Shown here piece after piece: positions 8,219 to 17,699 of a DNA stretch of 64,000 nucleotides (within the stretch, counting starts at the first letter, position 1; each line of letters opens with the position of its first letter). Source of the stretch: a virus. The notes below the pieces were generated by a model that was not told the DNA's origin, searched no databases, and worked only from the letters and a program-made list of their open reading frames with translations. Made by a program: the position numbers and the translations under genes. The DNA lies in the IMG/VR virus record IMGVR_UViG_3300025000_000086, positions 1-64,000 of that record; one strand, 5' to 3'.

Positions 8219-8247
8219 TTGACAAGTGAGTAACAAAATGATAAAAT
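8219..8247 (+). promoter_or_regulatory. Sigma-A promoter for the NrdD operon
   Basis: TTGACA at 8219-8224 and TAAAAT at 8242-8247 with a 17-base spacer. It precedes the small AUU-start gene at 8291 and the reductase operon. Confidence 0.8.
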
Positions 8248-8290
8248 AAATATAAATTAAATAAACAATTAAATTAAGGAGGTGAAAATT

Positions 8291-8461
8291 ATTTGTGATT
8301 TAACTTTATGTAAAAATGATAATTGCAAGAAAGCACAGAATTGTTTAAGATTTTTGGCAAAACCAGATAAATATCAAAGTTATATGAATGGGAAAGATGA
8401 TTGTGATGAAGGTAATGGTTATGAATATTTTTTGAAAGTTAAAATGTTGAAAAGGTGTTAG
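8291..8461 (+). CDS. Cys-cluster mini-protein starting at AUU, 56 aa
   Basis: AAGGAGG at 8276-8282 is followed by an open frame with ATT at 8288 and 8291 and no standard start. From ATT 8291 it encodes 56 residues, beginning with a CDLTLCKNDNCKKAQNC cluster, a layout seen in other small phage proteins. It lies just after a consensus promoter. The 111 bases from here to NrdD hold a second AAAAGGAGG followed only by a 9-codon frame. Confidence 0.55.
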   Translation: MCDLTLCKNDNCKKAQNCLRFLAKPDKYQSYMNGKDDCDEGNGYEYFLKVKMLKRC

Positions 8462-8572
8462 AATGATAAAATAAATATATTTAAAAGGAGGGTTTTATTC
8501 AATATTATTTGGTATTAATTAACTAATATAAAAAAAATACATAATAAATATAAATATATAGGAGGTATAATT

Positions 8573-11500
8573 TTGAAACAAATAATTAAAAGAAATGGTA
8601 GTATGGTAGATTTTGATACATATAAAATTACTATTGCGATTTTATCAGCATTAAATGAAACAAAAGAAGGAAATTATGAGACTGCTCAAATATTATCAGA
8701 TAAAGTAGTAATAAAAATTAATGGTAGAGATAAATTTAAAGTAGAAGAAATTCAAGATATTGTAGAAGAAGTTTTGATGACAGAAGGATTTCTTCAAACT
8801 GCAAAAAAATATATTATTTATCGTGAAGAAAGAGCAAAACAAAGAAATTTTGAATCTGATTTTATGAAACGTATCGCAAAAATTGATAAAGAAACTAGTA
8901 GAGATAATGCTAATATTGGTCATTCTACAGCAAGCAAAATGTATCAAATTGCTTCTGAAACAAGTAAGTATTATTATTTAAATAGATTAATACCTAAACA
9001 TCTTAGTAAATTACATAAAAATGGAGACATACATATTCACGATCTTGACTACTATTCTAAAAGCCCTAATTGCGTTTTACCTTTTGAATATACTTCTATT
9101 AAAAATGAAAAAGGAGATATTAAAAATATTCAATTCTCATATTTTGATAATTTATTTGATGAATATACAACAATTAATAAAGAACAAACTGAAATAATCA
9201 ATCCTATTGGATATAAAATTTTTGGAAGATATGGTTGGACGAATATTAATAGTATAATGAGAAGAAAATTAAAAGATAATGAACTAGTATATTGCATTAA
9301 AACAAGAAAAGGATTGCCTTTACATCTTACAGGAAATCACCAAATTCCTGTAATAAGAAACAACAAAGAAGAATTGATTTTTGTTAAAGATGTATTAAAA
9401 GGCGATAAATTATTATATGAAAAAACAGATTTTGATGAACAATCTGAACTTCCAATATTAGATATGTTTATTGATAATATAAATGATCTTGAACATGGTA
9501 TTACAATTAGGAACACTCATAAATTAATTCATTGGTTAAGATATAAATATGATGATTTTAATTTTAAATTTACAATTGGTAGAAAAGGAAGTTGTAAAGG
9601 TAATAATATGCTTAGTGGAGAAGAATATAAATTAATTTCTGAAAAATATCCTATCCCTTATGATATTAAAAAACAATTAACTGTTACAACGACAAAAGGA
9701 ATGAAAACCCTGCCAGCATATTTACCAATAACTTCTGAATTAGTAAGATTAGTAGGATATATTTTAGCTGAAGGACATTTAAGTATATCTTCTAGTGGAA
9801 GAAGTATTATGATTGCTAATATTAATAAAGATATTTTAAACGACATAGAACATTGTATTAATTACGTATTTCAAGACAAAGCAGGATATAGTTCTACTAT
9901 TCAAAATTTAGAAGAAAGAAGAGAGAATGGTAAATATCTTAATGGTTCTGTATATATAGCATTTTTTAAATCTATTTTAAAAATTAAAAATAATGCATCT
10001 GAAATGGATATTCCTGATTTTATTATGAATAGTGATATTAATTTAAAAGGTAACTTTATTCAATCATTAATGGATAGTGATGGTTATTATGGTAGTAATA
10101 AAACTAATTATTGTACTTCATCTGAAAATTTTGCAAATAAATTAATTTTATTACTAAAAGATGTTAATATTGAATCAAGTTTTCATATTAGTGATAAAAA
10201 AGGAACAGATGTTTATTTAAATAATAAAATACAAGGGAAAAGAAACTATGATAATTATTATGTTAATGTTTATGATGTAAATAGTTTAAATAATTTATTA
10301 AATATTGTTACACCAATTAAAAATACTGATATTATTCATGAGTATATAAATGTTACTACTAGTAATAATAGAGATCCGTTAGATGTGATAGACGTTTTAA
10401 TTAAGAATAATTATAAAGATTTATATGTATATGATTTAGAAACAGACGAACATTGGTTTACTGTAAATAATTATATTGTTCATAATTGCTTATCAATTCC
10501 TTTAGAGCAATTATTAAGAACTGGTTATAATGGAGAATATGGATTTGTTAATTCACCAAAAAGAATTAAAAGTGCAATGGATTTAGCAGCAAATATTCTT
10601 CAAAGATGTTCAAATGATATTTTTGGTGGAACATTATTGCCTAATATTGATATGACAATTGAGAATTTGATAAATGATAAAATTATTGAAGAACCTACTG
10701 AAAGTGAATTAGAGCAAGCATGTCAAAGTTTACTTTATAATCTTGCTACCATGCCTACTAGAGCAGGAAATCAGATACCATTTTCTTCCATGACATTTGG
10801 ATTAGAAGAAGGTATTTGGGGTAGAAAAACATCTTTTGCAATGTTAAAACAATTTGAAAAAGGTATGGGTAAAGGCGAAACATTTATCTTCCCTAATATT
10901 GTGTTTAAAGTTAAAGAAGGAGTTAATTTTAATCCAGAAGATAAAAATTATGATTTATATAAATATGCAATAAAAGTTTCTTGTAATAGAATGAATCCTA
11001 CATTTGCATTTATGGATAATGCAGGTAATGAAGCATTTCCAGCAAAAGAAATTAATCCTATGGGATGCAGAAGCAGAATTGTTGCTAACCAACATGGAGA
11101 TTCATGTTCAGAAAAGAGAGGAAATATTTTTCCAACAACTATTAATCTTCCTAAAATTGCTTTAAGAACAAAAGGTATGCATTATAATAAAGAATTAAAA
11201 GATTTTTGGAAAAAATTAAACAAGATGCTTGATGATGTTAAAGAATTATCATTACATAGATGGGGTATTCTTAAAAATCTTAAAGTAAAAGATATGCCTT
11301 TTGTATTTGGAGAGGATATATATTATAATTCAGGTGAATTATCTCCTGAAGATACCGTTGGAGAGTCATTAAAACATGGAACAATTGCTGTAGGATTTAT
11401 TGGAATTGCAGAATGTGTAAAAGAATTAGTAGGTGTCCATCATGGAGAAAATGAAAAAGGATTAAAATTAGCATTAGAAATTAATAATAGATTTAGACAA

Positions 11501-12034
11501 TTTTGTGATGAAATGTGTGAAGAAACTAAATTAAATTGGTCGTGCTATGCCACTCCAGCAGAAAGTACCTGTAATAAAGTAATTAAAGATAAAGAAGAAT
11601 TTGGTATAATTAATGGAGTAACAGATAAGGAATATTACACAAACTCTTTCCATATTCCAGTATATTTTCCTATATCTATTGCCAGGAAAATTACTATTGA
11701 AGGACAATTTCATAGATTTAATAATGCAGGACATATTAGTTATATTGAATTAACTGATGCTCCGATACATAATGTAGATGGTGTTGAACATATTTTAAAA
11801 CATATGAAAAATTCAGATGTTGGATATTGTGGTATTAATTATCCTAAAGATGAATGTTTAAATATTGAATGTAAAAATAGTGGCGTATTTGATGATTGCT
11901 GTCCTAAATGTGGAAATATAAATATTAGAAAAATTAGAAGAATATCTGGATATTTAGGATTTGAAGACAGAATTAATAGTAGTAAAAAGAAAGAAATAGA
12001 TGAAAGATTGAAACACGATACGATAGGTAATTAA
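8573..12034 (+). CDS. nrdD: Anaerobic (class III) ribonucleoside-triphosphate reductase with intein
   Basis: This makes dNTPs from NTPs under anoxia using a glycyl radical. The 1153-codon frame starts at TTG behind AGGAGG. Residues 1-90 are an ATP-cone. The conserved HIHDLDYYSKSPN leads to C167, where a 472-residue intein is inserted. The enzyme resumes with CLSIPLEQLL, giving a 681-residue mature protein, close to the usual NrdD length. The C terminus carries a Cys zinc site (CCPKCG) and the radical loop RISGYLG with Gly1126. NrdG follows after 2 bases. Confidence 0.97.
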   Translation: MKQIIKRNGSMVDFDTYKITIAILSALNETKEGNYETAQILSDKVVIKINGRDKFKVEEIQDIVEEVLMTEGFLQTAKKYIIYREERAKQRNFESDFMKRIAKIDKETSRDNANIGHSTASKMYQIASETSKYYYLNRLIPKHLSKLHKNGDIHIHDLDYYSKSPNCVLPFEYTSIKNEKGDIKNIQFSYFDNLFDEYTTINKEQTEIINPIGYKIFGRYGWTNINSIMRRKLKDNELVYCIKTRKGLPLHLTGNHQIPVIRNNKEELIFVKDVLKGDKLLYEKTDFDEQSELPILDMFIDNINDLEHGITIRNTHKLIHWLRYKYDDFNFKFTIGRKGSCKGNNMLSGEEYKLISEKYPIPYDIKKQLTVTTTKGMKTLPAYLPITSELVRLVGYILAEGHLSISSSGRSIMIANINKDILNDIEHCINYVFQDKAGYSSTIQNLEERRENGKYLNGSVYIAFFKSILKIKNNASEMDIPDFIMNSDINLKGNFIQSLMDSDGYYGSNKTNYCTSSENFANKLILLLKDVNIESSFHISDKKGTDVYLNNKIQGKRNYDNYYVNVYDVNSLNNLLNIVTPIKNTDIIHEYINVTTSNNRDPLDVIDVLIKNNYKDLYVYDLETDEHWFTVNNYIVHNCLSIPLEQLLRTGYNGEYGFVNSPKRIKSAMDLAANILQRCSNDIFGGTLLPNIDMTIENLINDKIIEEPTESELEQACQSLLYNLATMPTRAGNQIPFSSMTFGLEEGIWGRKTSFAMLKQFEKGMGKGETFIFPNIVFKVKEGVNFNPEDKNYDLYKYAIKVSCNRMNPTFAFMDNAGNEAFPAKEINPMGCRSRIVANQHGDSCSEKRGNIFPTTINLPKIALRTKGMHYNKELKDFWKKLNKMLDDVKELSLHRWGILKNLKVKDMPFVFGEDIYYNSGELSPEDTVGESLKHGTIAVGFIGIAECVKELVGVHHGENEKGLKLALEINNRFRQFCDEMCEETKLNWSCYATPAESTCNKVIKDKEEFGIINGVTDKEYYTNSFHIPVYFPISIARKITIEGQFHRFNNAGHISYIELTDAPIHNVDGVEHILKHMKNSDVGYCGINYPKDECLNIECKNSGVFDDCCPKCGNINIRKIRRISGYLGFEDRINSSKKKEIDERLKHDTIGN
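9071..10486 (+). mobile_element. LAGLIDADG intein inside nrdD
   Basis: Codons 167-638 of the reductase interrupt the conserved SPN/C junction. The insert begins with Cys and ends VHN, followed by Cys as the +1 residue. It has the block B motif LTGNHQIPVI, a C-terminal splicing block LYVYDLETDEHWFTVNNYIVHN, and two homing-endonuclease motifs, GYILAEGH and FIQSLMDSDGY. All splicing residues look intact, so it should self-excise and may still home. Confidence 0.93.
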
Positions 12035-12036
12035 TT

Positions 12037-12519
12037 ATGATTGAAATTGCAGGGATTAGAACAGAAAGTTTAGGAGATGGAACAGGAGTAAGAACAGTAA
12101 TATTTTTTCAAAAATGTACTCATTACTGTTATAAATGTCAAAATCCAGATACTTGGCAAGAAGGAAATGGTCAATTAGTTACAATACAATATTTACTCAA
12201 TATAATAAAAAATGACGTATTATCAAATGGTGTAACATTTAGTGGTGGTTGTCCACTTTGTAATTCTAATTTAGACCAAATAATTTTATTAGCAAAAGAA
12301 ATAAAATTATTAAATAAAAATATATGGTGTTATTGTGGGGAAAAAATAGAAGAATTAACTGGTAAACAAAATGAATTATTACAATATATAGATGTTCTTA
12401 TTGATGGTAAATATATAGATGATTTAAGAAATGACACTTTGGCTTTTAGAGGAAGTGAAAATCAAAGAATTATTGACGTTCAAAAATCATTAGAATATGA
12501 TGAAATAATATTATTATAA
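12037..12519 (+). CDS. nrdG: Anaerobic reductase-activating radical-SAM protein
   Basis: NrdG uses S-adenosylmethionine and a [4Fe-4S] cluster to make the glycyl radical on NrdD. The 160-residue protein has the CxxxCxxC cluster as CTHYCYKC and the SAM-binding TFSGG motif. It begins 2 bases after the NrdD stop with no separate strong ribosome site, as expected for coupled translation. Confidence 0.95.
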   Translation: MIEIAGIRTESLGDGTGVRTVIFFQKCTHYCYKCQNPDTWQEGNGQLVTIQYLLNIIKNDVLSNGVTFSGGCPLCNSNLDQIILLAKEIKLLNKNIWCYCGEKIEELTGKQNELLQYIDVLIDGKYIDDLRNDTLAFRGSENQRIIDVQKSLEYDEIILL

Positions 12520-12540
12520 ATAAAGGAGAAATTATATATT

Positions 12541-13026
12541 ATGAACAACAAAATTAATTGTGCAATAGACGATCAAAATATCACTCTTCCCAAATATGAA
12601 TCAGTCTGTGCTTCCGGTATGGATTTAAGAGCATGGAAATATTCATTACCAGAAAATCTAAAAGAAACACATGATTTTATTGAGGAAGGTATCCATTTAT
12701 ATCCAGGTGATAGAATTTTAATTAAAACAGGATTACATATCCAATTGCCAGAAAATACAGAAGCACAAATTAGACCTAGAAGTGGTTTAGCATTAAAACA
12801 TGGTATCTCAATTGTTAATTCCCCAGGCACAATTGACGAAGATTATGTTGGTGATGTAGGAGTTGTTCTTATTAATATGGGTACTGAACCATTCAATATT
12901 AAACAAGGTGATAGAATCGCTCAAATGGTATTCCAAGAAGTTAAAAAATATGATTTAAAGATTGTTGATAAATTATCTGAAACAATTCGTGGTGAAGGTG
13001 GTTTTGGTTCTACTTTAGTAAAATAA
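12541..13026 (+). CDS. dut: dUTP diphosphatase (dUTPase)
   Basis: It hydrolyses dUTP to dUMP, keeping uracil out of DNA and feeding ThyX. The 161-residue trimeric-type enzyme shows all five motifs: ASGMDLRA, PRSGLA, GTIDEDYVGDVGV, GDRIAQMV and RGEGGFGST. It is the last gene before a terminator. Confidence 0.96.
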   Translation: MNNKINCAIDDQNITLPKYESVCASGMDLRAWKYSLPENLKETHDFIEEGIHLYPGDRILIKTGLHIQLPENTEAQIRPRSGLALKHGISIVNSPGTIDEDYVGDVGVVLINMGTEPFNIKQGDRIAQMVFQEVKKYDLKIVDKLSETIRGEGGFGSTLVK

Positions 13027-13034
13027 CTAACTAT

Positions 13035-13063
13035 TTTAGCAGGGACTAAAAATCCCTGCTAAA
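13035..13063 (+). terminator. Terminator after dut
   Basis: A 10-bp perfect stem, TTTAGCAGGG with CCCTGCTAAA, with a 9-base loop, is followed by an AT-rich run with only short T stretches. Its place between dut and a new promoter supports termination of the reductase operon. Confidence 0.7.
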
Positions 13064-13098
13064 TATTAAATAAAAATAGAAAATAATGAAAAATATCA

Positions 13099-13127
13099 TT
13101 GACAGAATAAAAAAATAAATGTATAAT
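13099..13127 (+). promoter_or_regulatory. Consensus sigma-A promoter
   Basis: TTGACA at 13099-13104, a 17-base spacer and TATAAT at 13122-13127 form a perfect consensus. It starts the run of genes beginning at 13159. Confidence 0.85.
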
Positions 13128-13158
13128 TAACAACATAGAAAGGGACAAGTTAACAACA

Positions 13159-13416
13159 ATGTCAAATCAAATAAATGAACAAAAAGAATCAATAAAATTA
13201 AAATGTATAAAAGAAAAATGTTTTCTATATTTTGAATCGGACAATAAATATTTTGAAACGTGTCAGTTAGTTAGTAAATATATTTTATTAGATAAATGCT
13301 ATGGTATAACTGCAATTCCTAATAAAAAAGAAGAAGTTATTTGCAAGATAGCAGATTTAATTAAAGAATTTGATTGTTTGAATGAATTAGAGGAATTAAT
13401 TAAAAATAATCAATAA
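13159..13416 (+). CDS. Hypothetical protein, 85 aa
   Basis: First gene after the promoter. The protein is soluble, with four Cys spread through its first 55 residues and a helical acidic C terminus. Not recognised. Confidence 0.65.
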   Translation: MSNQINEQKESIKLKCIKEKCFLYFESDNKYFETCQLVSKYILLDKCYGITAIPNKKEEVICKIADLIKEFDCLNELEELIKNNQ

Positions 13417-13445
13417 TTAACCATAAAATAAGAAAGGAGATTATT

Positions 13446-13775
13446 ATGAAACAAATAATTACTATAAATCAACTTAATGAATTATCAAAAGAGCAAAAAA
13501 TAAAACTATATAAATGGTGGATATCAAAAGGAATTAAAATGGGTGATATTTATTATTTAAATATTAATGGAAAACAAAGTATTGAATGTTTTACGCATAA
13601 TTGTAATGGATTAAGTTTTGAAGGAACAAAAGTATATTGTGAATATTATCCATTATTAAATATTGGACAAATGATTGAATTACTAGATGATTATGATGCA
13701 CCATTAGTAAGAGTGAATGGAGTAAATAAATTATGTGATTTCTTATGGAAAGAAATTAAAAATACATTAAAATAA
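13446..13775 (+). CDS. Hypothetical protein, 109 aa
   Basis: ATG behind AGAAAGGAG. An N-terminal helical part (LNELSKEQKIKLYKWW) leads into a mixed domain with three Cys. No family recognised. Confidence 0.65.
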   Translation: MKQIITINQLNELSKEQKIKLYKWWISKGIKMGDIYYLNINGKQSIECFTHNCNGLSFEGTKVYCEYYPLLNIGQMIELLDDYDAPLVRVNGVNKLCDFLWKEIKNTLK

Positions 13776-13806
13776 AATATTAAAATAAAAGGAGAGATAC
13801 CATTTC

Positions 13807-14505
13807 ATGACTACATCTAAACTTTCAACCAAAGACCAATTTATCCAAAACTTAATTAATACATTAAACAATGAAAATAAAAACAGAATCTATCACGACA
13901 AAAAACCTTTAAACATCCCCTATATAGTTTCAGTAATTGATCAACAAATTGAAAATTGTAAAGAATTCTTAGACGATATTACTAAGCATACATATGATAT
14001 CAATAGTTATGATGAAGATTATTCTGGAGGTTACACAAATGGCAAAATTACAATTTTAATTGAAAAACCAAAAGATAAAGAAGAAGAAAGTGAATATATA
14101 AATAATGCTTATTACAATCATTGTTATCATATAGAATTTTTACATGATGAAAGACATTGGGGATATTGCGAATGTACTCCTAAAGATGAAGGTTATAATG
14201 AAAATTATAGATGTTGTGGAATGGGTTGCGACTGGAATAGTCCTGCTTTTAGTATAAAAAAAGTTATTAGTTTAGGTAATTATTCATGGGAAGGACAAGA
14301 AAAAGATTATTGGGAATATAAAGAAAAGTTTGAAGCAAATGAGAAAAATATAAATGAAGAAGTAGAGAAATATAAATCAAAGCAAAAGAAACAATATTTA
14401 ATAGATAGAATCATTGAATTACAAGAAGAATTTGATAAATTAGAATTAAAGGAATTAGAAGAAGAAAAATTTAAAGAGTTTGGTACATTAAAATTAATCA
14501 AATAA
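13807..14505 (+). CDS. Hypothetical protein with C-terminal coiled coil, 232 aa
   Basis: Residues 1-160 form a mixed domain with acidic and aromatic patches and a CRCCGMGC-like Cys group near residue 140. Residues 165-225 are a continuous charged helix, very likely a coiled coil for dimerisation. Function unknown. Confidence 0.65.
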   Translation: MTTSKLSTKDQFIQNLINTLNNENKNRIYHDKKPLNIPYIVSVIDQQIENCKEFLDDITKHTYDINSYDEDYSGGYTNGKITILIEKPKDKEEESEYINNAYYNHCYHIEFLHDERHWGYCECTPKDEGYNENYRCCGMGCDWNSPAFSIKKVISLGNYSWEGQEKDYWEYKEKFEANEKNINEEVEKYKSKQKKQYLIDRIIELQEEFDKLELKELEEEKFKEFGTLKLIK

Positions 14506-14550
14506 ATAATAAACTAATAATATAAATTATATTAAGAAAGGTGATATATT

Positions 14551-15330
14551 ATGACCGAATCAACAGAATTAATTGAAGTAAATAATACCAATAATATAAA
14601 CAATCAAATAAATCCTCACCACATAGCAATAGAAAATCCTGATTCTACTTGTTTTAATTGTTTGCAATTATATCCTCAAATTCACATAATTCACATTCCA
14701 CAACTTAATCATTCCAGTGAATTCAAACATTTTTCAACTAGACTACAACTTTGTGACGATTGCCTATCCTTAGCAAATCCTAATTGGTGGAAATTAGAAA
14801 TTATCAAAACATATTCAGAATATGATATGATGCAATTAAATTATAAATACGAAAAAGAAATACTAGAATTCATTAATAAAATGCCACTAGCAGGTCAGGA
14901 ATTATTTTATGCTAGATTTGGCTCTGGTGTACGTTCTAATCTTATGCGTGGCCAGGATTGGATTGACTATACACTAGGTATTCTACCACATGAAAAATGT
15001 AAAAAATATGGTTATTACTCTCCACAAGAAATTCAAGCATATCAAGAAAGATTTCCTATATGTGAACATCCAGTAAATAGAATTTATGATGATGAATCAA
15101 AAAATAGTTGGTGTCCATTTGGTGCTATTGGAGAATACAATCAAAAATGCTATAAAAATGGTAAAGATGATAATTGTTATGAATGTGAATATTTTCAAGA
15201 AAGAATAACTCCTATAAAAGATATTATGGAATGTGATTGGGGAGATTATGAAATTTATTATAAAAGTAAAATAAATGTGAATAAATATAAGAAAATGTTT
15301 GAAGAAGAAGGAGATTCTAATGATCAATAA
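14551..15330 (+). CDS. Hypothetical zinc-site protein, 259 aa
   Basis: The N-terminal region has CFNC (near residue 28) and CDDC (near residue 68), a likely zinc site. The C-terminal region has a second group of five Cys around residues 170-220. The centre contains a well-conserved-looking ARFGSGVRSN stretch. Not recognised. It overlaps the next gene by 11 bases. Confidence 0.65.
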   Translation: MTESTELIEVNNTNNINNQINPHHIAIENPDSTCFNCLQLYPQIHIIHIPQLNHSSEFKHFSTRLQLCDDCLSLANPNWWKLEIIKTYSEYDMMQLNYKYEKEILEFINKMPLAGQELFYARFGSGVRSNLMRGQDWIDYTLGILPHEKCKKYGYYSPQEIQAYQERFPICEHPVNRIYDDESKNSWCPFGAIGEYNQKCYKNGKDDNCYECEYFQERITPIKDIMECDWGDYEIYYKSKINVNKYKKMFEEEGDSNDQ

Positions 15331-15808
15331 AATAAAACAATTTATAAACAATATAAATATAGAAATATATTGTAGAACATATAATATTAGAAATTATTTA
15401 AAAGTAAGAAAATACAAAAAATTATATCCAGATTATGTAGACAATGAATATAATTGTGGTTCATTAAAATTTATTTGGGGAATCACTTCATGGGATGACC
15501 TAACTGGCAAAGATGCATTTCTACATACAATGAATGATATAGATATTATTTATGACAGAGATACTAAACTATATAATCTTAGCATTGAGACAATTTATAT
15601 GTTTGAAGGTAATAAAGAAGAAGAGGAATATAAGTATTTAAGATATTTATTAGATAAGTTTAGTAAGTATATGGATGATAATAATTTATCAAAAGATTAT
15701 AAAACTTATCTTGCTATGTATGATTGTTTTTCAGCAGAATCAATTGAAGAGTTATATTTTAAATTTAGAGTGTTTGTTGAAGGATACTGTAGTGTATGTG
15801 GGTATTAA
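15320..15808 (+). CDS. Hypothetical protein, 162 aa
   Basis: ATG 15320 is chosen because GAAGGAG lies just upstream, inside the end of the previous gene. An in-frame ATG at 15299 would precede the site. The first 45 residues are basic, the rest acidic and Tyr-rich, ending in CSVCGY. Confidence 0.6.
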   Translation: MINKIKQFINNINIEIYCRTYNIRNYLKVRKYKKLYPDYVDNEYNCGSLKFIWGITSWDDLTGKDAFLHTMNDIDIIYDRDTKLYNLSIETIYMFEGNKEEEEYKYLRYLLDKFSKYMDDNNLSKDYKTYLAMYDCFSAESIEELYFKFRVFVEGYCSVCGY

Positions 15809-15850
15809 TATTATAATTAGCGAATAAATCAAAACCATCAATTCACAAAC

Positions 15851-15999
15851 CATTGATATTACTGTGTTTGTGACACTCAATATTAGTATAAATGAAAATT
15901 TTATTAAAACATTTTAAAATTATAAATACAGTAATATTAATGATTGTAAGTTATAAAATATTAAATCCTAATGAATCTAAATTTGGTGTTGATTTATAA
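15851..15999 (+). repeat. Intergenic stem element with shared 17-mer
   Basis: This 214-bp gap holds a long-range 15-bp stem, CATTGATATTACTGT (15851-15865) with ACAGTAATATTAATG (15928-15942), and ends in TTGGTGTTGATTTATAA (15983-15999) just before the next ribosome site. The same 17-mer, with nearly the same following bases, ends another gap at 20774-20790. It could be a processing site, a regulatory leader or a small mobile element. Confidence 0.5.
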
Positions 16000-16022
16000 T
16001 ATTAAATTAAAAGGAGGATATT

Positions 16023-16244
16023 ATGAAAATTTTTAAATGTAGTAAATGTGAATATTTTGAAAAAGATGATTGGTCAAATGGTGATTTAGAACAAAAAATA
16101 TTTGGAGTATATGGTCATTGTATGGATACTATAAACCCTGATTTTAATTCATTCGCACAAATTTATGGTAGAGGTATTCCAAAATTACAAGCAATATTTA
16201 GTCCTAAATGGTGTAGATTTAAAAATAAAAAGGAAAATAAATAA
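16023..16244 (+). CDS. Zinc-site protein, 73 aa
   Basis: CSKC at residues 6-9 pairs with two later single Cys (GHCMD and KWCRF). ATG lies behind AAAAGGAGG. The layout resembles many small phage proteins annotated only as hypothetical. Confidence 0.6.
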   Translation: MKIFKCSKCEYFEKDDWSNGDLEQKIFGVYGHCMDTINPDFNSFAQIYGRGIPKLQAIFSPKWCRFKNKKENK

Positions 16245-16246
16245 AT

Positions 16247-16903
16247 ATGGATATTAATTTATTTGCAAAAATAATAAAGAAACTAGGAAAAGACGATTTA
16301 GAAGATTTTGCATATACATATAACGGTAAAATCTATGGATTCAAAAATGTTGGAGATGATAATTGGGATGATGAAGGAAAATATCAATATAAAACTGAAC
16401 AAGGCAAATTAATAGAAATGGATGGAGATTATCAAGAAATACAATCATTTAACTATGGTATTTCTCGTTCTGTGCAAAGAAATGGTTCATATTTTACCGA
16501 TTATAATTATGATTACGAGCCATATGAAATGTTTGAAATTAAAGAAGTTTTAGTACCAGAAGTAATTATTCCTGCTCATATGGAAACTAAATGGGATAGG
16601 TTAAATATTGATTTAGATAAGGTTGTAGACGAACAAGAAGAAGAAAGAAAAAGAATTGAAGAAGAAAAAATTAGATTAAAGGAAGAAGAAAAAGCAGAAA
16701 AGGAAAGATTGATTAAATTATATCCGATGAATAGAATAGAAATAATTAAAATGGTAAATAAGAATCTTAAAAAGAAAGGAATAACTAAATATGGATTACA
16801 AGAAATGAGAAAAGAATATTTTGATATTGTTGTTAAAAAGAAATTAGAAAATCAAGATTGGATTGATTATCATAAGGGATTAATGAAAAATGAAGGTATG
16901 TAA
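16247..16903 (+). CDS. Hypothetical protein with charged coiled coil, 218 aa
   Basis: An N-terminal beta-rich domain (residues 1-115) is joined to a Glu/Lys/Arg helix of about 30 residues (EEERKRIEEEKIRLKEEEK). A basic C-terminal helical domain follows. It starts 2 bases after the previous stop. Confidence 0.65.
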   Translation: MDINLFAKIIKKLGKDDLEDFAYTYNGKIYGFKNVGDDNWDDEGKYQYKTEQGKLIEMDGDYQEIQSFNYGISRSVQRNGSYFTDYNYDYEPYEMFEIKEVLVPEVIIPAHMETKWDRLNIDLDKVVDEQEEERKRIEEEKIRLKEEEKAEKERLIKLYPMNRIEIIKMVNKNLKKKGITKYGLQEMRKEYFDIVVKKKLENQDWIDYHKGLMKNEGM

Positions 16904-16936
16904 TAAATTAAATATAATTAAAAGGAGTAGATAATT

Positions 16937-17443
16937 ATAAATAAAGAATTAATGTTTTCTAGTGAATCGGATGAATGGTCAACACCTAAAGATTTTTTTG
17001 ATAAACTTAATGAAGAGTTTAATTTCACACTTGATCCATGTGCTACACATGAGAATCATAAATGTGATAAATATTATACTATAGAAGATGATGGTATGTC
17101 TAAAGATTGGTCAAATGAAATAGTATTTATGAATCCACCATATTCTAAACCAGAGAACCCATGTAAACTCAATTGCAAGAAAAAAGGATGTCAAAAGCGT
17201 GGTTATCATATTGATAAATATAAACCAGGGCAAGAAGATTGGATTAAAAAAGCATATGAAGAAAGTCAAAAAGGTACAATAGTAATTGCTTTGCTTCCAT
17301 CGAGGACTGATACTAAATTTTTTCATAAATACATATATAATAAGATGGAAATTAGATTCATTGAAGGTAGATTAAAATTTAGTGGATGTGAAGATTCAGC
17401 ACCATTCCCAAGTATGATTGTAGTATTTAGAAAGTTAAAATAA
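16937..17443 (+). CDS. Phage DNA N6-adenine methyltransferase, AUA start
   Basis: It transfers a methyl group from S-adenosylmethionine to adenine in DNA. The motif NPPY and the N-terminal LMFSSESDEWSTP are typical of the phage Dam family (Dam_2). That family normally begins a few residues before LMFSS. Extending upstream gives MNKELMFSS from ATA 16937, 9 bases after AAAGGAG, whereas the first ATG (16952) is too far from the site. A four-Cys insert (CKLNCKKKGC) near residue 72 is unusual. It may protect phage DNA or time replication. Confidence 0.85.
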   Translation: MNKELMFSSESDEWSTPKDFFDKLNEEFNFTLDPCATHENHKCDKYYTIEDDGMSKDWSNEIVFMNPPYSKPENPCKLNCKKKGCQKRGYHIDKYKPGQEDWIKKAYEESQKGTIVIALLPSRTDTKFFHKYIYNKMEIRFIEGRLKFSGCEDSAPFPSMIVVFRKLK

Positions 17444-17479
17444 AGATTAGTAATAGTTATGAAATAGAAAGGAGAAAAT

Positions 17480-17657
17480 ATGGATATTCAAGAAATATTA
17501 TTACAATTGAAAATTTAGAAAAAATATTAAATGAAATAGAATTAATTTGTGATAAATGTAATGGCACAGGTAAAATATTCAAACGTGCTTGGCTGAAGAT
17601 GATGGTGATTATTATATGTGTAATAATTGCGAAGAGAAAGGTAGAATAAGAATATAG
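17480..17657 (+). pseudogene. Frameshifted DnaJ-type zinc-finger mini-gene
   Basis: A good AAAGGAG and ATG at 17480 lead to a stop after 12 codons. In the next frame the sequence continues as ITIENLEKILNE and CDKCNGTGK. A second shift then resumes as YYMCNNCEEKGRIRI to TAG. Joined, the pieces give a CxxCxGxG...CxxC zinc finger, so two indels have broken a once intact gene (or are sequencing errors). Confidence 0.55.
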
Positions 17658-17699
17658 ATAACTTATAAAAAGTTATAAAATATCATATTTTAAAGTAGA

